Position numbers and translations under genes: made by a program. A stretch of DNA of 45,238 nucleotides from Hinthialibacter sp964556895 (GTDB lineage Bacteria > Hinthialibacterota > Hinthialibacteria > Hinthialibacterales > Hinthialibacteraceae): contig CAZKYC010000032.1 of assembly GCA_964556895.1 (NCBI GenBank), positions 1 to 45,238 on the forward strand, written 5' to 3'. Positions 31,983-41,200 of this stretch are shown here, one piece after another. Within the stretch, counting starts at the first letter, position 1; each line of letters starts with the position of its first letter. The notes beneath the pieces were generated by a model that worked only from the letters and a program-made list of their open reading frames with translations, made no database searches and had not been told where the DNA came from.

Positions 31983-32618
31983 ATGAAGAACGCTTTCTAT
32001 CTATTCGTCGTCAGTGTGTTTCTCGCCTGCGCCAGCGGCCAAAACGCCAAGGCGCTTGACCGAATCACTCTTTATCATGGCGATATTTTTTTGGGCGAGA
32101 TCGAATCAACCTTCAACTACCGTTATACCATCGAACGCTTTGGCTTTAAAAGCGTCACGCCGACCTGGTGGGTCAAGAAGATCGAACAAAACGTCGATGA
32201 ATTGGTCTCACAAGACGACCTCGACACCTACCCGCCCATTGGTATGAATACTATATCGGGCTTTACGGTCAGCGTCACTTCCTTTTCACCCGCTGAGGCC
32301 AGCCATCTTGAACTCCACCCGAAGCGGTCGCATTTCTGGATGGAATCAGAACGGTATCTGCGCGGATATCTGGTCAACCAAAGCGAGACGGGCTATCAGC
32401 AACTTAAAGTCGAAATCAAATATTACGGCGACCAGGCGTTTCCGCTGTATCGCCACCAAGCCGAAGTGTTTGACGTGTACCCCAAAACCATGAAGCCGTT
32501 TATTGTTGATGCGCGGCATGTCCCCTGGCATCGAACCAAGAGCGTGTCATTCATCGTCATTGGCGGGGTCAAATGGGCGAAAGACGACGACCCGCTATCG
32601 GCGGAGAACGGCGGCTAG
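31983..32618 (+). CDS. Hypothetical secreted protein
   Basis: 211 residues with a Sec signal (MKNAFYLFVVSVFLACAS). After it the sequence DRITLYHGDIFLGEI resembles a small SH3/Sm-like beta motif often found in DRI-x-L-x-x-GD-x-x-x-G-x-I proteins. The rest is a beta-rich domain (YLRGYLVNQSETGYQQLKVEI, SFIVIGGVKW) without recognised catalytic residues. Its stop overlaps the convergent NrnA stop by four bases (CTAG), and its start is only six bases from the divergent gene's start. No Shine-Dalgarno is seen. Confidence 0.7.
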   Translation: MKNAFYLFVVSVFLACASGQNAKALDRITLYHGDIFLGEIESTFNYRYTIERFGFKSVTPTWWVKKIEQNVDELVSQDDLDTYPPIGMNTISGFTVSVTSFSPAEASHLELHPKRSHFWMESERYLRGYLVNQSETGYQQLKVEIKYYGDQAFPLYRHQAEVFDVYPKTMKPFIVDARHVPWHRTKSVSFIVIGGVKWAKDDDPLSAENGG

Positions 32619-33640
32619 GCGTAGTCGCCCGCGTTGACGCGTTCTTCCATATCAGCCAGTACGAGTTTTTTGGCTTCATCAATGGGGGCGTGAATCAAGG
32701 CCCCTGCAGCGCGTAGGTGGCCGCCGCCGCCGAATTTACGCGCGCTTTCGACGATGCTATAGGGTTCTTTGGCGCGCCAGCTGACTTTGACTCGGTCAGC
32801 GTCAATCTGGCGTAGATAGATACCCACTTTGACGCCTTCAATATTACGGGAGAGGTCTGAAAATCCGTCGTCGTCGTCTTCATCAGACTGACAGCGCGCA
32901 ACCATGTCTAAATCGGTGTACATCACTCCGACGGTCCGGTCAAACATGACAGACGCATGAGAAAACGCTTCGGCCATCAGCCTCATTCGTGAAAAGCGCA
33001 TGGTTCCAAAAACGGGTTCGTACACTTCGGCGGGTTTTACGCCAGCGGCGATGCAGTCAGCCGCAATCAAATGAGTTTCAGAATTGGTATTGGGCAAGTG
33101 AAAGTTGATGGTATCGACGATCATGCCAAGATAGATCGCTTCGGCAATCTCTTTGGTCAGCGGCAGCTGCATATATTTCAGAAGGCGGTATATCAACACA
33201 GTCGTTGAAGACGCATTGGTATCGACGATGCGCAATCCAGGGAACTCGCCGACCTCGGGGTGGTGGTCGATACATACACTGGGCGCGGGGTGTTGCTCCA
33301 GAATCGCGCCGACCTTGCCAAGGCGGTCCCAACCGCTGGCGTCGGTCATCACCACCAAGTCGCGGTCTGAGAGGTCAACCTCGTCTTTGTCGAGTTGAAG
33401 GAGTTCACCCGGCTTGCAAAACGGCTCCAACTGGCGCCCGGCGGGATGGCTAAAATAGCAGATGGCGTCTTTGCCGTAACTTTCTAACATACGCCTCAGC
33501 GCCAACGCCGAGCCGATTGCGTCACCGTCGGGATGAATATGGCTTGAAATCACATAGCGGTGCATCCGTTCGAATATCTCGACGAGTTTGGCCCATTGGT
33601 TGGATTGATCGGTAGGCGAATTCGGGCTTGTATGGTTCAA
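32615..33640 (-). CDS. nrnA: DHH family phosphoesterase, NrnA/oligoribonuclease type
   Basis: 341 residues from a TTG start supported by GGAG seven bases upstream. Metal-binding motifs: SHIHPDGDAIGSA (33-45), MTDASGWDRLG (Asp100), IDHHPE (125-128), then the DHHA1 domain ending with KFGGGGHLRAAGA. NrnA enzymes degrade short RNA oligonucleotides and often 3'-phosphoadenosine 5'-phosphate. The spacing and length are as in the family. An acidic insertion (QSDEDDDDGFSD) before the DHHA1 domain is unusual. Confidence 0.92.
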   Translation of the reverse strand: MNHTSPNSPTDQSNQWAKLVEIFERMHRYVISSHIHPDGDAIGSALALRRMLESYGKDAICYFSHPAGRQLEPFCKPGELLQLDKDEVDLSDRDLVVMTDASGWDRLGKVGAILEQHPAPSVCIDHHPEVGEFPGLRIVDTNASSTTVLIYRLLKYMQLPLTKEIAEAIYLGMIVDTINFHLPNTNSETHLIAADCIAAGVKPAEVYEPVFGTMRFSRMRLMAEAFSHASVMFDRTVGVMYTDLDMVARCQSDEDDDDGFSDLSRNIEGVKVGIYLRQIDADRVKVSWRAKEPYSIVESARKFGGGGHLRAAGALIHAPIDEAKKLVLADMEERVNAGDYA

Positions 33641-33724
33641 AGAAATGCTCCTGATTCAGCGATTTGAGTTGACGATCAGTATACGAAGCCATTTGGTGGA
33701 TTCAAGGAACGACCGATCACTACC

Positions 33725-34264
33725 ATGAACACGATTACCCGCTTGGCGCCTAAAATTCCCTTCCCTGCGTATGCGTTTATTCCGGGAAAACTGCCACACC
33801 CGACCCGAAGCCCCGAAGGGCATAGCTATGGGCATGAGCCTGAACCAGCCGATGCGCTTGGCCCTGACCATTGGAGCCAGAACCAACATTACCTGTTTGG
33901 CATCGACCTGTTCAACCACGGCTACTATTGGGAAGCGCACGAAGCCTGGGAAGACGCCTGGCACGCCTCTGGCCACCACACTCACCCCGGACGGTTTTTG
34001 AAAGCATTGATTCAATTCACCGCGGTCGGCGTCAAAGCGCTGGAAGGGCGCATTCACGGCGTACACACGCTCTGCAAATGCGCGCGGCGGGGGTTTATCA
34101 GCATCTCGTTAGAGGTCATGCCCGAAGAGGGGGTGTATATGGGCTTGAGCCTGGCTGAACTGATTCGCGTGACTCACACCATCGATGAAAACAGCCAGAC
34201 CCTGCCCGACGCCGCAAAGGCGATTCTTGAGTTTGAATTGAAGGTGAACAAGCCATCTTTTTAA
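33725..34264 (+). CDS. DUF309 domain protein
   Basis: 179 residues. The conserved DUF309 core is FGIDLFNHGYYWEAHEAWED, with W-x-x-S-G-H-H and FLKALIQFTAVGVKALEGR after it. His/Glu residues in EAHEAWEDAW are suggestive of a metal site, but no activity is known for the family. The N-terminal 45 residues are a proline-rich lead. No good ribosome binding site is present. Confidence 0.85.
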   Translation: MNTITRLAPKIPFPAYAFIPGKLPHPTRSPEGHSYGHEPEPADALGPDHWSQNQHYLFGIDLFNHGYYWEAHEAWEDAWHASGHHTHPGRFLKALIQFTAVGVKALEGRIHGVHTLCKCARRGFISISLEVMPEEGVYMGLSLAELIRVTHTIDENSQTLPDAAKAILEFELKVNKPSF

Positions 34265-34290
34265 ACGTTTTAATTGTTCTTGTGACAGAC

Positions 34291-34395
34291 CTGTGTACAA
34301 CTCTGCTCACTTCAGTGCGGGCTTTCAGGCCCATGTGCACAGGCGCTCCCTGAATTGCACCCAGGCCAAAATCAGTAGATCAAATTTTGATACGC
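34291..34395 (+). repeat. Dispersed intergenic repeat, copy 2
   Basis: Begins GTGTACAACTCTGCTC, contains GGGC-TTTCAG-GCCC, then GGCGCTCCC, TTGCACCCA, CAAAA and TCAAAT in the same spacing as 22732-22781. GTACAACTCT also occurs at 9323-9332 and at the window end (45229-45238). The 34265-34498 gap has no gene. Confidence 0.5.
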
Positions 34396-34498
34396 CGAAT
34401 CTATTGTTTGCAAAAAAAAGAATCAGGAGGCTTTGGCTTGTTCACTTCCCCAAGTTTCATACAATCAAAAATTTTATAGCCGATAACGCAACGAACGG

Positions 34499-34666
34499 TC
34501 AATTCGCGTAATAGATCGACAGCGGCGGGATTGTTCGTTTTCGATTGTCGTTGCCGACTTCGTTGGCCTCTTCGCTGAGGTTGAGATAGACGCTGTAGCC
34601 TCCGTGGGGAGACACAAACACGCGGTTGGCCTGTCCATCCGGCGGCAGTAAAAAACGAAAGCGCGA
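34499..34666 (-). pseudogene. Truncated duplicate of the 3' end of the GH42-like gene
   Basis: These 168 bases match 36374-36541 without gaps, with about 12 mismatches (roughly 93% identity by eye). They encode the same last 50-odd residues, from SRFRF through NRVFVSPHGGYSVYLNLSEE to PPLSIYYAN and the same stop. Beyond 34666 the similarity ends and no start or upstream domain exists, so this is a fragment. Confidence 0.85.
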
Positions 34667-34754
34667 AAACTGACAATAAGTAAAAAAAATCCAACTATGA
34701 GCCAGAAAACCGCCCATTAAACCGGCATGGCAAACTAAAAATCAAAAATGCTAA

Positions 34755-36167
34755 TTATGGTGCAAACGCAATCCCAAAAATGATGAAACTCCACAAAGAA
34801 GCAACGACCAACATTGGCGCCGCAAAATATCGGTGAGTGGGCGGGTCGACGTAACCTAATTCCTTCCAGGCATAGAACGTTCCCAAAACCATCAACGCCA
34901 AACCGGTAATGCTGATAAATGTCAAGGATACGATCGGCGATGGACTTCCGATCACTTTGTCTGTGAATTGTTGAACGGTTTGTGTTCCTGAAGGCTCTTT
35001 GAGCGCATAGGGCAAGTAGCCAATCCACGAAGTGAATTTTGCCAATGCCTTTGTCATGTGACCAGCAGCTACAATCACGGCAAACGGCAATGCGATTCTG
35101 CGCCAGATGTTTGCAATGGACATCTTGGGCGTCATGCATTTCACGATACCCCCCATCAAAACCCACAGAATTGCAGGATATACCAGGAGCATCCAAAAAC
35201 CTTTCACCCAACCGGCAAGCGGTTCAAGTTCAAAACTCTGTGTAATGGCATTCGGCAGCCATAAAAAGACTTCTGCCGCTTTTGACCATTCTGTGCTGAG
35301 TTCATATGTAACAAAGCCGGATGCCAGCATAATGAATAACGTGGTTGGCCAGGATGCAAGCGGTTCTCGTGTATCAGAAGGATCAAAGGGTCTACGGAGT
35401 AACAATTTCATATTGTCCGGTTGGCAAGCCTTGAGACATTGTCCGCAAACCAAACAATCACGGTTGCTGTTCAATTTGGGCGGATTGAGTAAGGTTGGGC
35501 AGCTACGCGAATCCAGTTGGCTACGGTTGCAGGACCGGACGCAATCCTTGCCGGTGCATGACTGGCATTTTTCGTCACCCTCCGCCCGGACTGCAAGCAT
35601 ACCACCGCGCCCATACGCGCTTAATAAAAGTGCAACAGGACAAAATCCTCGGCAGAAGGCGCGGTCCTTCAATAAAAAGCCCGATAGGGCAGCCAAAGCC
35701 AACATCCCCCACAAAAACAACGATGTGTAGAACGGGACGCGATGGATCTGGAATCCGGCAACCAATAACTGAATGGCCAGGTACAGAAGGAGAACGAGAT
35801 ATCCCGAACGAAGCCATGAATGCAGTATTGCTTGTCGAACCCCAAAGAAACGTCCTAAACGTTCGGTTGCGTTCGACACCAGTTCCATTGGGCAAACCAT
35901 ACACCAGAGCCGTCCAAACAGAACCGTAGCCCAGATCATCATTGGCCACCATAGCCCCCAGATCATCAGATTGACCAAGTTGGTTTTGGCGTATAGTTTT
36001 CCGTTTACTGCTTCAGGAACCTGCATAGACCAGCCTGTGACCGCCAAATAGACGAATACGGCCAACATTGCGCCCTGAAATACATAGGGGAAACCACTCC
36101 AGTTGATGAGTTGGCGGATAGGTTTGAATTTAAGAAGATCGATCCCATGACTTGTTGATTGATTCAT
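34755..36167 (-). CDS. Membrane polyferredoxin of the NapH/NosR/CcoG type
   Basis: 470 residues from the ATG at 36167, with AGGGA eight bases upstream; a longer frame adds ten residues. Multiple membrane helices surround the conserved FGRLWCMVCPMEL (Cys89, Cys92) and CRGFCPVALLLSAYGR (Cys172, Cys176). Two cluster-binding groups follow: C201-x2-C-x4-C-x3-C213 and the classical C238-x2-C-x2-C-x3-C248 ending CQPDNM. Such proteins pass electrons across the membrane, as in nitrous-oxide or nitrate reduction or oxidase assembly. No nos, nap or cco gene is adjacent, and it is bracketed by a duplicated gene end, suggesting acquisition. Confidence 0.82.
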   Translation of the reverse strand: MNQSTSHGIDLLKFKPIRQLINWSGFPYVFQGAMLAVFVYLAVTGWSMQVPEAVNGKLYAKTNLVNLMIWGLWWPMMIWATVLFGRLWCMVCPMELVSNATERLGRFFGVRQAILHSWLRSGYLVLLLYLAIQLLVAGFQIHRVPFYTSLFLWGMLALAALSGFLLKDRAFCRGFCPVALLLSAYGRGGMLAVRAEGDEKCQSCTGKDCVRSCNRSQLDSRSCPTLLNPPKLNSNRDCLVCGQCLKACQPDNMKLLLRRPFDPSDTREPLASWPTTLFIMLASGFVTYELSTEWSKAAEVFLWLPNAITQSFELEPLAGWVKGFWMLLVYPAILWVLMGGIVKCMTPKMSIANIWRRIALPFAVIVAAGHMTKALAKFTSWIGYLPYALKEPSGTQTVQQFTDKVIGSPSPIVSLTFISITGLALMVLGTFYAWKELGYVDPPTHRYFAAPMLVVASLWSFIIFGIAFAP

Positions 36168-36373
36168 ATCACGTTTCCCTATTATGATTTGCAGCAATTA
36201 AATTGCACACTCAATCTCCATGAGCATTAAAGCGGTTATCATTGCTGTCCAAAGACATTCTAAATTGGCCTTATTCCTTGCCCCGATTCTCAGGAGGTTC
36301 CATTTATAAAATACAAAGTAATAAAAAAACAGGTCAGCAGGAAATTCATCTTTATCGAAACTAGTCGCAGCCA

Positions 36374-39265
36374 TCAATTCGCGTAATAGATCGACAGCGG
36401 CGGGATTGTAAGTTTTCGCTTGTCGTTGCCGACCTCTTTGGCCTCTTCGCTGAGGTTGAGATAAACGCTGTAGCCGCCGTGGGGAGACACAAACACACGG
36501 TTGGCCTGTCCATCCGGCGGCAGCGAGAAACGAAAGCGTGAATCAATCAGGGATGGGTTTTCCACCACCGTCTTTACCAGATTCACAAACACCCACTCGG
36601 TCACATACTCAGCCGGAGCAATGATGGTTGTTCCCTGCCCCAGTTCGCGCATCCATGAGCTGCGCAGTGATTCGCGGCCAAAGCCTAGAGATCGTGGGTC
36701 GTCTTGTTGCGCCGGCTGGGCGTCGATCGATTCTCCGCGCGGCGCCAAGGCCGCCTTGCTCAGCGCCATGCTGACGCGAAACGAGCGCGTCGCACCTAAG
36801 ACTTCGCCGGTCTTCCACAATTGACCGCGCATCATTAGTTCAACGTCTGGTTTGGTCGGCTTAAAATCGCCCGATAAATCTTTTGACCAGCGGGTCTCGC
36901 CTTTGCCTTCGATCTCGCCGAAAAACTCCCGGTTCAAAAACACTTTGATTGTCCTGCCCTGCGGGACAAACCCTTCAATATGCAACGTGTAGTTCTTTCT
37001 TGGAAGAACAGGCAGTAACACTTGCCCGCGCTCGCCCATCCAACGAAACGAACCGAGTTCAAGGCCATAGGCGCCTTCGCTTAGAGGGCGCCCCCACTTG
37101 CCGGAGATAAACTGCTGGTCGCCCTGTTCGCCGATATTCACGATACGGCGGTCAGACACGGTGTAGGGGTTTCGGTTCTGGGGTTCGACCCGGCTGCCGC
37201 GCGGCGTAAACACCCACTCATCGCCGCGCCGTTCGAGTTTCACGGCGAACATACGCTCGTTCACACTCACGTCGCCATTGAGCGCCTGCCAGGGGCTGAC
37301 TGCATAAGCAAGTAATGCAGCCCCGCTTCTCGCCGCCTGTTCCATCGCCGCGAGGCCGTCGTTGGTCCAGACTTCGCCCCAAGGGACGAAAATGAGTGGA
37401 TACTGGTTTGATGAGATTCTCGACAGTTCGGCTTCATCAATCACATCAAAGGCGAAATCTTCGCGCATCTCACGAATGATGCGGTCGAAATCAAGCGACT
37501 GGCCATTCGCAATCGCGGCGCGCGGCGCCGCCACGGCGATTCGCGGTTGAGGGCGTCCGCTTCGCCAGGTTTCCATCGCCTGGGCGTAGAACCCCCAGCC
37601 GCCTTCTTGAGCGAGGTCGTCTTCTGTGACAATTAGCGTGTTTCCGCCATCGGCGATGAGTGAATACATACCGCCCAATAAATTGCGTCCGCCAGCGTTG
37701 CCCTGAAAGCGGAGGCCGAAAGAGATGTTTCGGCTGCGGTTTTGGGTTGAGAACATACGCCATTGCCATTGCGCAGCGGGCAATTCGTCTCCAGTGACAA
37801 ACAGCAAGGTCGCGCCCTGGGCGGCGGCCAATTGTGAGAAGTCGCGAAAATCAATCGCCGAATGAACGGCGTCGTCGCCAACTTCGACGATCAGTGTAGC
37901 GCCAGGAAACATTCCATTGGCGAGCGCCATAATGCTGCCCGCCAGCGTGGTCATGCGTCTGCGATACCAGGTCAGTGTTTCAAGATTTCTTCGCGGTTCT
38001 AATTCTTCGCTCCACTCTGGTTTGACCAGGTTCCAATGGGCGAAGTCGGTCTTCCACGAAGCGTTTAGAGCCTTAACCGACGGGTAAAGCGATTGAACAT
38101 ACTCAAGAAAACTGGCCCGTGCGATGGGGTCGCCCGCCCACAGGTCAGGCCAGCCGCTCCACGAGCCGCGCTCGCTTGACAAAAGCAATGGCCCCCAGTC
38201 GCCAGCGAACGACAACACAATCGCCGGAACGCGCGCCGCTTTAATCGAGCGCTTTAAATCTGAAAAGATGCGCGCATAGAGATCGGCGAATTTCGGTTCC
38301 CACAGCGACAGCATCGGCCCGACGCCATTGCGCGAAGTCGCCATCGCCCGTTGCATCGACTGTGCGTAGCCAGCGGGCAGATGGGGCAAGTGACCAATCT
38401 TAAAGCGGGGGACCCAGTTCACTCGCAATGTTTCGCATTGTTCCAAGCGCTGCGCATATTGGCTGAAATCAAAGCGAGCGGCGTCATCAGGCGTCTTCGA
38501 CAAATCTATGGCGTCGATTAGATTGGGCGCGCCCCACGATTGATAGAGTTGGGCTTTTTCTTCCACCAATGACTTGTCCAACCAATCGGCCCGCGAAATT
38601 GCATCGTCGGTTTTCACTCCGACCCAAACGGTGTTTGGAACATTCACCTGTTGTTGGTAAAACTGGCGGCTGACTGACTTGCCCTGAGCGATCAGCTGCC
38701 GGGGAGGCAGTTTAGACAAGCCGACTCGCCGGACGGGTATATCAGGGCACAACAAACGAAAATCCGCCTCCCCCTCCATTGGGTGGTTGAGGTTGGCGTT
38801 TGAGATCGTAAAGATATGCTGCTGCCAATAGCCGCTATCGCCAAGAAAAATACGGTCGCGCCTGCGCTGGGCCGACTCGCCGTCGCCCATGATGTATTCG
38901 AGTTCGAGCGCGCCCTGGCCTTCATCGTAATAGTGGACGGACACAAAGAAGGTCCCAGTCGCAGATGCGATTTTTTCGCTGTCGGTTTTGAAATACAACG
39001 CGGGTTGAGGCGAACCGTCAGCAGGGACAACCCCAATGAAGCCTTTCTCCTTGCGCGTTTCGGCCTCATAGCCCGGCGGCAGGGCCAAGCCCAGGCCAAA
39101 GGCCACTTTAGGTTGAGTGAACTGCACAAACGCTTCGGGATGCCCAGTCTTCAACATCGCCATCGGGTTTGGACGTCGAGGGACTTCTAGCGCTTGCGAA
39201 TATCCATCAATCGCGCCCAACTGAGTAATGAAAAATACGGAGAACAATAAAAAGGGTCTCATCAT
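36374..39265 (-). CDS. Large secreted GH42-like glycoside hydrolase protein
   Basis: 963 residues with a short signal (LLFSVFFITQLGAI). Residues 30-200 look like a beta-sandwich. From about 210 (PNTVWVGVKTDD) to 520 there is a TIM-barrel-like region; FAGDWGPLLLSSERGSWSGW and FLEYVQSLYPSVKALNASWK resemble the barrel/linker of beta-galactosidase GH42 relatives. Residues 585-690 (RIAVAAPRAAIANGQSLDFD, YPLIFVPWGEVWTNDGL, ARSGAALLAYAV) look like the GATase-type domain that follows GH42 barrels. The catalytic glutamates cannot be fixed with confidence. Its 3' end is duplicated at 34499. Confidence 0.62.
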   Translation of the reverse strand: MMRPFLLFSVFFITQLGAIDGYSQALEVPRRPNPMAMLKTGHPEAFVQFTQPKVAFGLGLALPPGYEAETRKEKGFIGVVPADGSPQPALYFKTDSEKIASATGTFFVSVHYYDEGQGALELEYIMGDGESAQRRRDRIFLGDSGYWQQHIFTISNANLNHPMEGEADFRLLCPDIPVRRVGLSKLPPRQLIAQGKSVSRQFYQQQVNVPNTVWVGVKTDDAISRADWLDKSLVEEKAQLYQSWGAPNLIDAIDLSKTPDDAARFDFSQYAQRLEQCETLRVNWVPRFKIGHLPHLPAGYAQSMQRAMATSRNGVGPMLSLWEPKFADLYARIFSDLKRSIKAARVPAIVLSFAGDWGPLLLSSERGSWSGWPDLWAGDPIARASFLEYVQSLYPSVKALNASWKTDFAHWNLVKPEWSEELEPRRNLETLTWYRRRMTTLAGSIMALANGMFPGATLIVEVGDDAVHSAIDFRDFSQLAAAQGATLLFVTGDELPAAQWQWRMFSTQNRSRNISFGLRFQGNAGGRNLLGGMYSLIADGGNTLIVTEDDLAQEGGWGFYAQAMETWRSGRPQPRIAVAAPRAAIANGQSLDFDRIIREMREDFAFDVIDEAELSRISSNQYPLIFVPWGEVWTNDGLAAMEQAARSGAALLAYAVSPWQALNGDVSVNERMFAVKLERRGDEWVFTPRGSRVEPQNRNPYTVSDRRIVNIGEQGDQQFISGKWGRPLSEGAYGLELGSFRWMGERGQVLLPVLPRKNYTLHIEGFVPQGRTIKVFLNREFFGEIEGKGETRWSKDLSGDFKPTKPDVELMMRGQLWKTGEVLGATRSFRVSMALSKAALAPRGESIDAQPAQQDDPRSLGFGRESLRSSWMRELGQGTTIIAPAEYVTEWVFVNLVKTVVENPSLIDSRFRFSLPPDGQANRVFVSPHGGYSVYLNLSEEAKEVGNDKRKLTIPPLSIYYAN

Positions 39266-39363
39266 GCCTCAACAATTCGTACCAAGTCTTTGTATACAGT
39301 ATAACGAATGTAGCGGCCAATCGTCTGGCGCGAATGGCGTCTAATCGTCATCATCAGAATTGA

Positions 39364-39392
39364 TTGATAGCGGCGAGCCGGTGTGGTAAAGT
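39364..39392 (+). promoter_or_regulatory. Candidate promoter of the CstA-like gene
   Basis: TTGATA (39364-39369), 17 bases, TAAAGT (39387-39392), about 50 bases before the start codon. Confidence 0.45.
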
Positions 39393-39443
39393 AACACATT
39401 AGGCTATCGATTTGATTCCACTGAATTTCGGGGAGAACCGAGT

Positions 39444-41129
39444 ATGAATGTCTTGTTTCCCGTCATTGCATCATTTATTGCGATGTTTATTGGCTATCGC
39501 TTTTACTCAAAATACCTGGCGAACCATGTATTCAAACTCGACGATTCGAACATTACCCCGGCGGTTTCGATGCAAGACGGGATCGACTACGTCCCTACAC
39601 GAAAATCGGTCGTATTCAGCCACCACTTCGCCTCCATCGCAGGCCTGTCGCCCATCGTCGGCCCGGCGATCGCGGTCATCTGGGGATGGTTGCCCGCCGT
39701 CATCTGGCTGGTTCTTGGCGCAGTCATCATGGGCGCGGTGCATGATTTCTCCGCCCTCGTGGTTTCGATTCGCCATCAAGGGCGCTCGATTGGCGATGTC
39801 TGTCAACAACTGATTGGCAAGCGCGCCCGAATCTTGTTCTTGTTTATTATTTATATCGCCCTCGCGTTAGCGATGGGCGCCTTCACATCAATCGTCGCCA
39901 ACCTGCTGCAAGCCCAATCTGACAGTTTTCAAACGTATCCCGAAGCCTCATTGCCGGCGATTTTACTCATGGTCGTTGCGCTCATCTTCGGCGTTTTGAT
40001 GCGAAAGAACCTCATCGGCTTGTTGTCTGTCAGCATTATCGGCATCATCTTGACTTTCATTTTTATTTGGCTGGGAACCCTGTTCCCCATTAAACTCGAT
40101 ATGATGACATGGGTCTACTTGCTGTTGGGATACGCCCTCACCGCTTCAGTGCTGCCCGTCTGGTTATTGCTACAGCCGCGCGACTTCATTAACACCTTGT
40201 CGCTCTATATCGGCCTGGGACTATTGTATTTCTGTGTGTTCGCCTTCGCGCCAACATTCAGCGCGCCCGCGATCAACCATGGCGCCGAAAACCTGCCCAA
40301 CATGTTCCCGCTGTTATTTGTCACCATCGCCTGCGGCGCGGTGTCGGGTTTTCACAGCGTGGTGTCATCAGGGACCACCGCCAAACAACTCGAAAAAGAA
40401 ACCGACGCGCGCACGGTCGGCTATGGCGGCATGATCGCCGAATGTTGCCTGGGCCTGATCGCAGTGGTCGCGTGTTGCGCCGGCGTCAGCGCCGCCGACT
40501 GGAACGAACACTATGGCGCCTGGAGCCAGGGCGGCCTGTATGGCAGCATCACCTTCTTTGTCATGGGCGGGGCGAATTTTATTACCAAACTGGGCGTCCC
40601 CTATGAACTCGCGTCAACCTTTGTCGCGCTGTTGATTGTTTCATTTGCACTGACGACGCTTGATTCAGGCACGCGCCTGCTTCGCTACAACCTCGAAGAA
40701 ATCGGCGCCACCTTTGGCGTCCCAGGGTTGAACAACCGCTTTCTCTCTTCATTTCTAGCAGTCGTCACGGTGTGGTATTTCGCCACGTCAGCCTTTGGCT
40801 CAAACCTATGGATTCTCTTCGGTACAGTCAACCAGCTGTTGGCCGGGCTTGGATTGTTGGTCGGTACAGTTTACCTCTTACGTCTCGGCAGGAACATCTG
40901 GGTTACGGCGCTGCCGATGATATTCATGTTAATCGTCACGCTATACGCGATGACCATCAACATGCAGGGCTACATCGCCCAGGGCCAGCGCGACCGCATC
41001 ATCGTTGGCGGCGTCATCATGGCGTTGGCGATTGGGCTGATTTTAGAAACCATTTACTTCTTTTATAAATGGTATTCAGGAACTGTTAAAATTGACAATT
41101 CCTCAACAGAAACCGCTTCTAAGACATGA
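39444..41129 (+). CDS. cstA: CstA-family carbon starvation / peptide-pyruvate transporter
   Basis: 561 residues, mostly membrane-embedded (about 16 helices). Family signatures: DYVPTRKSVVFSHHFASIAG, SPIVGPAIAVIWGWLPAVIW, IMGAVHDFSALVVSIRHQG and RSIGDV near the start, then AFTSIVANLLQ. CstA proteins import peptides or pyruvate (BtsT) and are induced by carbon starvation. GGGGAG lies just upstream of the ATG. It is followed by the peroxidase gene after 71 bp; no regulator is adjacent. Confidence 0.9.
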   Translation: MNVLFPVIASFIAMFIGYRFYSKYLANHVFKLDDSNITPAVSMQDGIDYVPTRKSVVFSHHFASIAGLSPIVGPAIAVIWGWLPAVIWLVLGAVIMGAVHDFSALVVSIRHQGRSIGDVCQQLIGKRARILFLFIIYIALALAMGAFTSIVANLLQAQSDSFQTYPEASLPAILLMVVALIFGVLMRKNLIGLLSVSIIGIILTFIFIWLGTLFPIKLDMMTWVYLLLGYALTASVLPVWLLLQPRDFINTLSLYIGLGLLYFCVFAFAPTFSAPAINHGAENLPNMFPLLFVTIACGAVSGFHSVVSSGTTAKQLEKETDARTVGYGGMIAECCLGLIAVVACCAGVSAADWNEHYGAWSQGGLYGSITFFVMGGANFITKLGVPYELASTFVALLIVSFALTTLDSGTRLLRYNLEEIGATFGVPGLNNRFLSSFLAVVTVWYFATSAFGSNLWILFGTVNQLLAGLGLLVGTVYLLRLGRNIWVTALPMIFMLIVTLYAMTINMQGYIAQGQRDRIIVGGVIMALAIGLILETIYFFYKWYSGTVKIDNSSTETASKT

Positions 41130-41200
41130 CATAGGCTTCGGCTTTTGGTAGTATGTCTCCAATCACCAATTAGCATTCGCTCATAAAGGAGCATAGGCCA

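Noticed and set aside
35107..35730. A 207-codon open frame antisense to the polyferredoxin gene
   Set aside because: The sense gene has clear cysteine clusters and membrane helices; the antisense frame is low complexity and lacks a start signal.
34667..36373. Insertion sequence around the polyferredoxin gene
   Set aside because: No transposase and no terminal inverted repeats; the flanking repeats are coding duplications, not IS ends.
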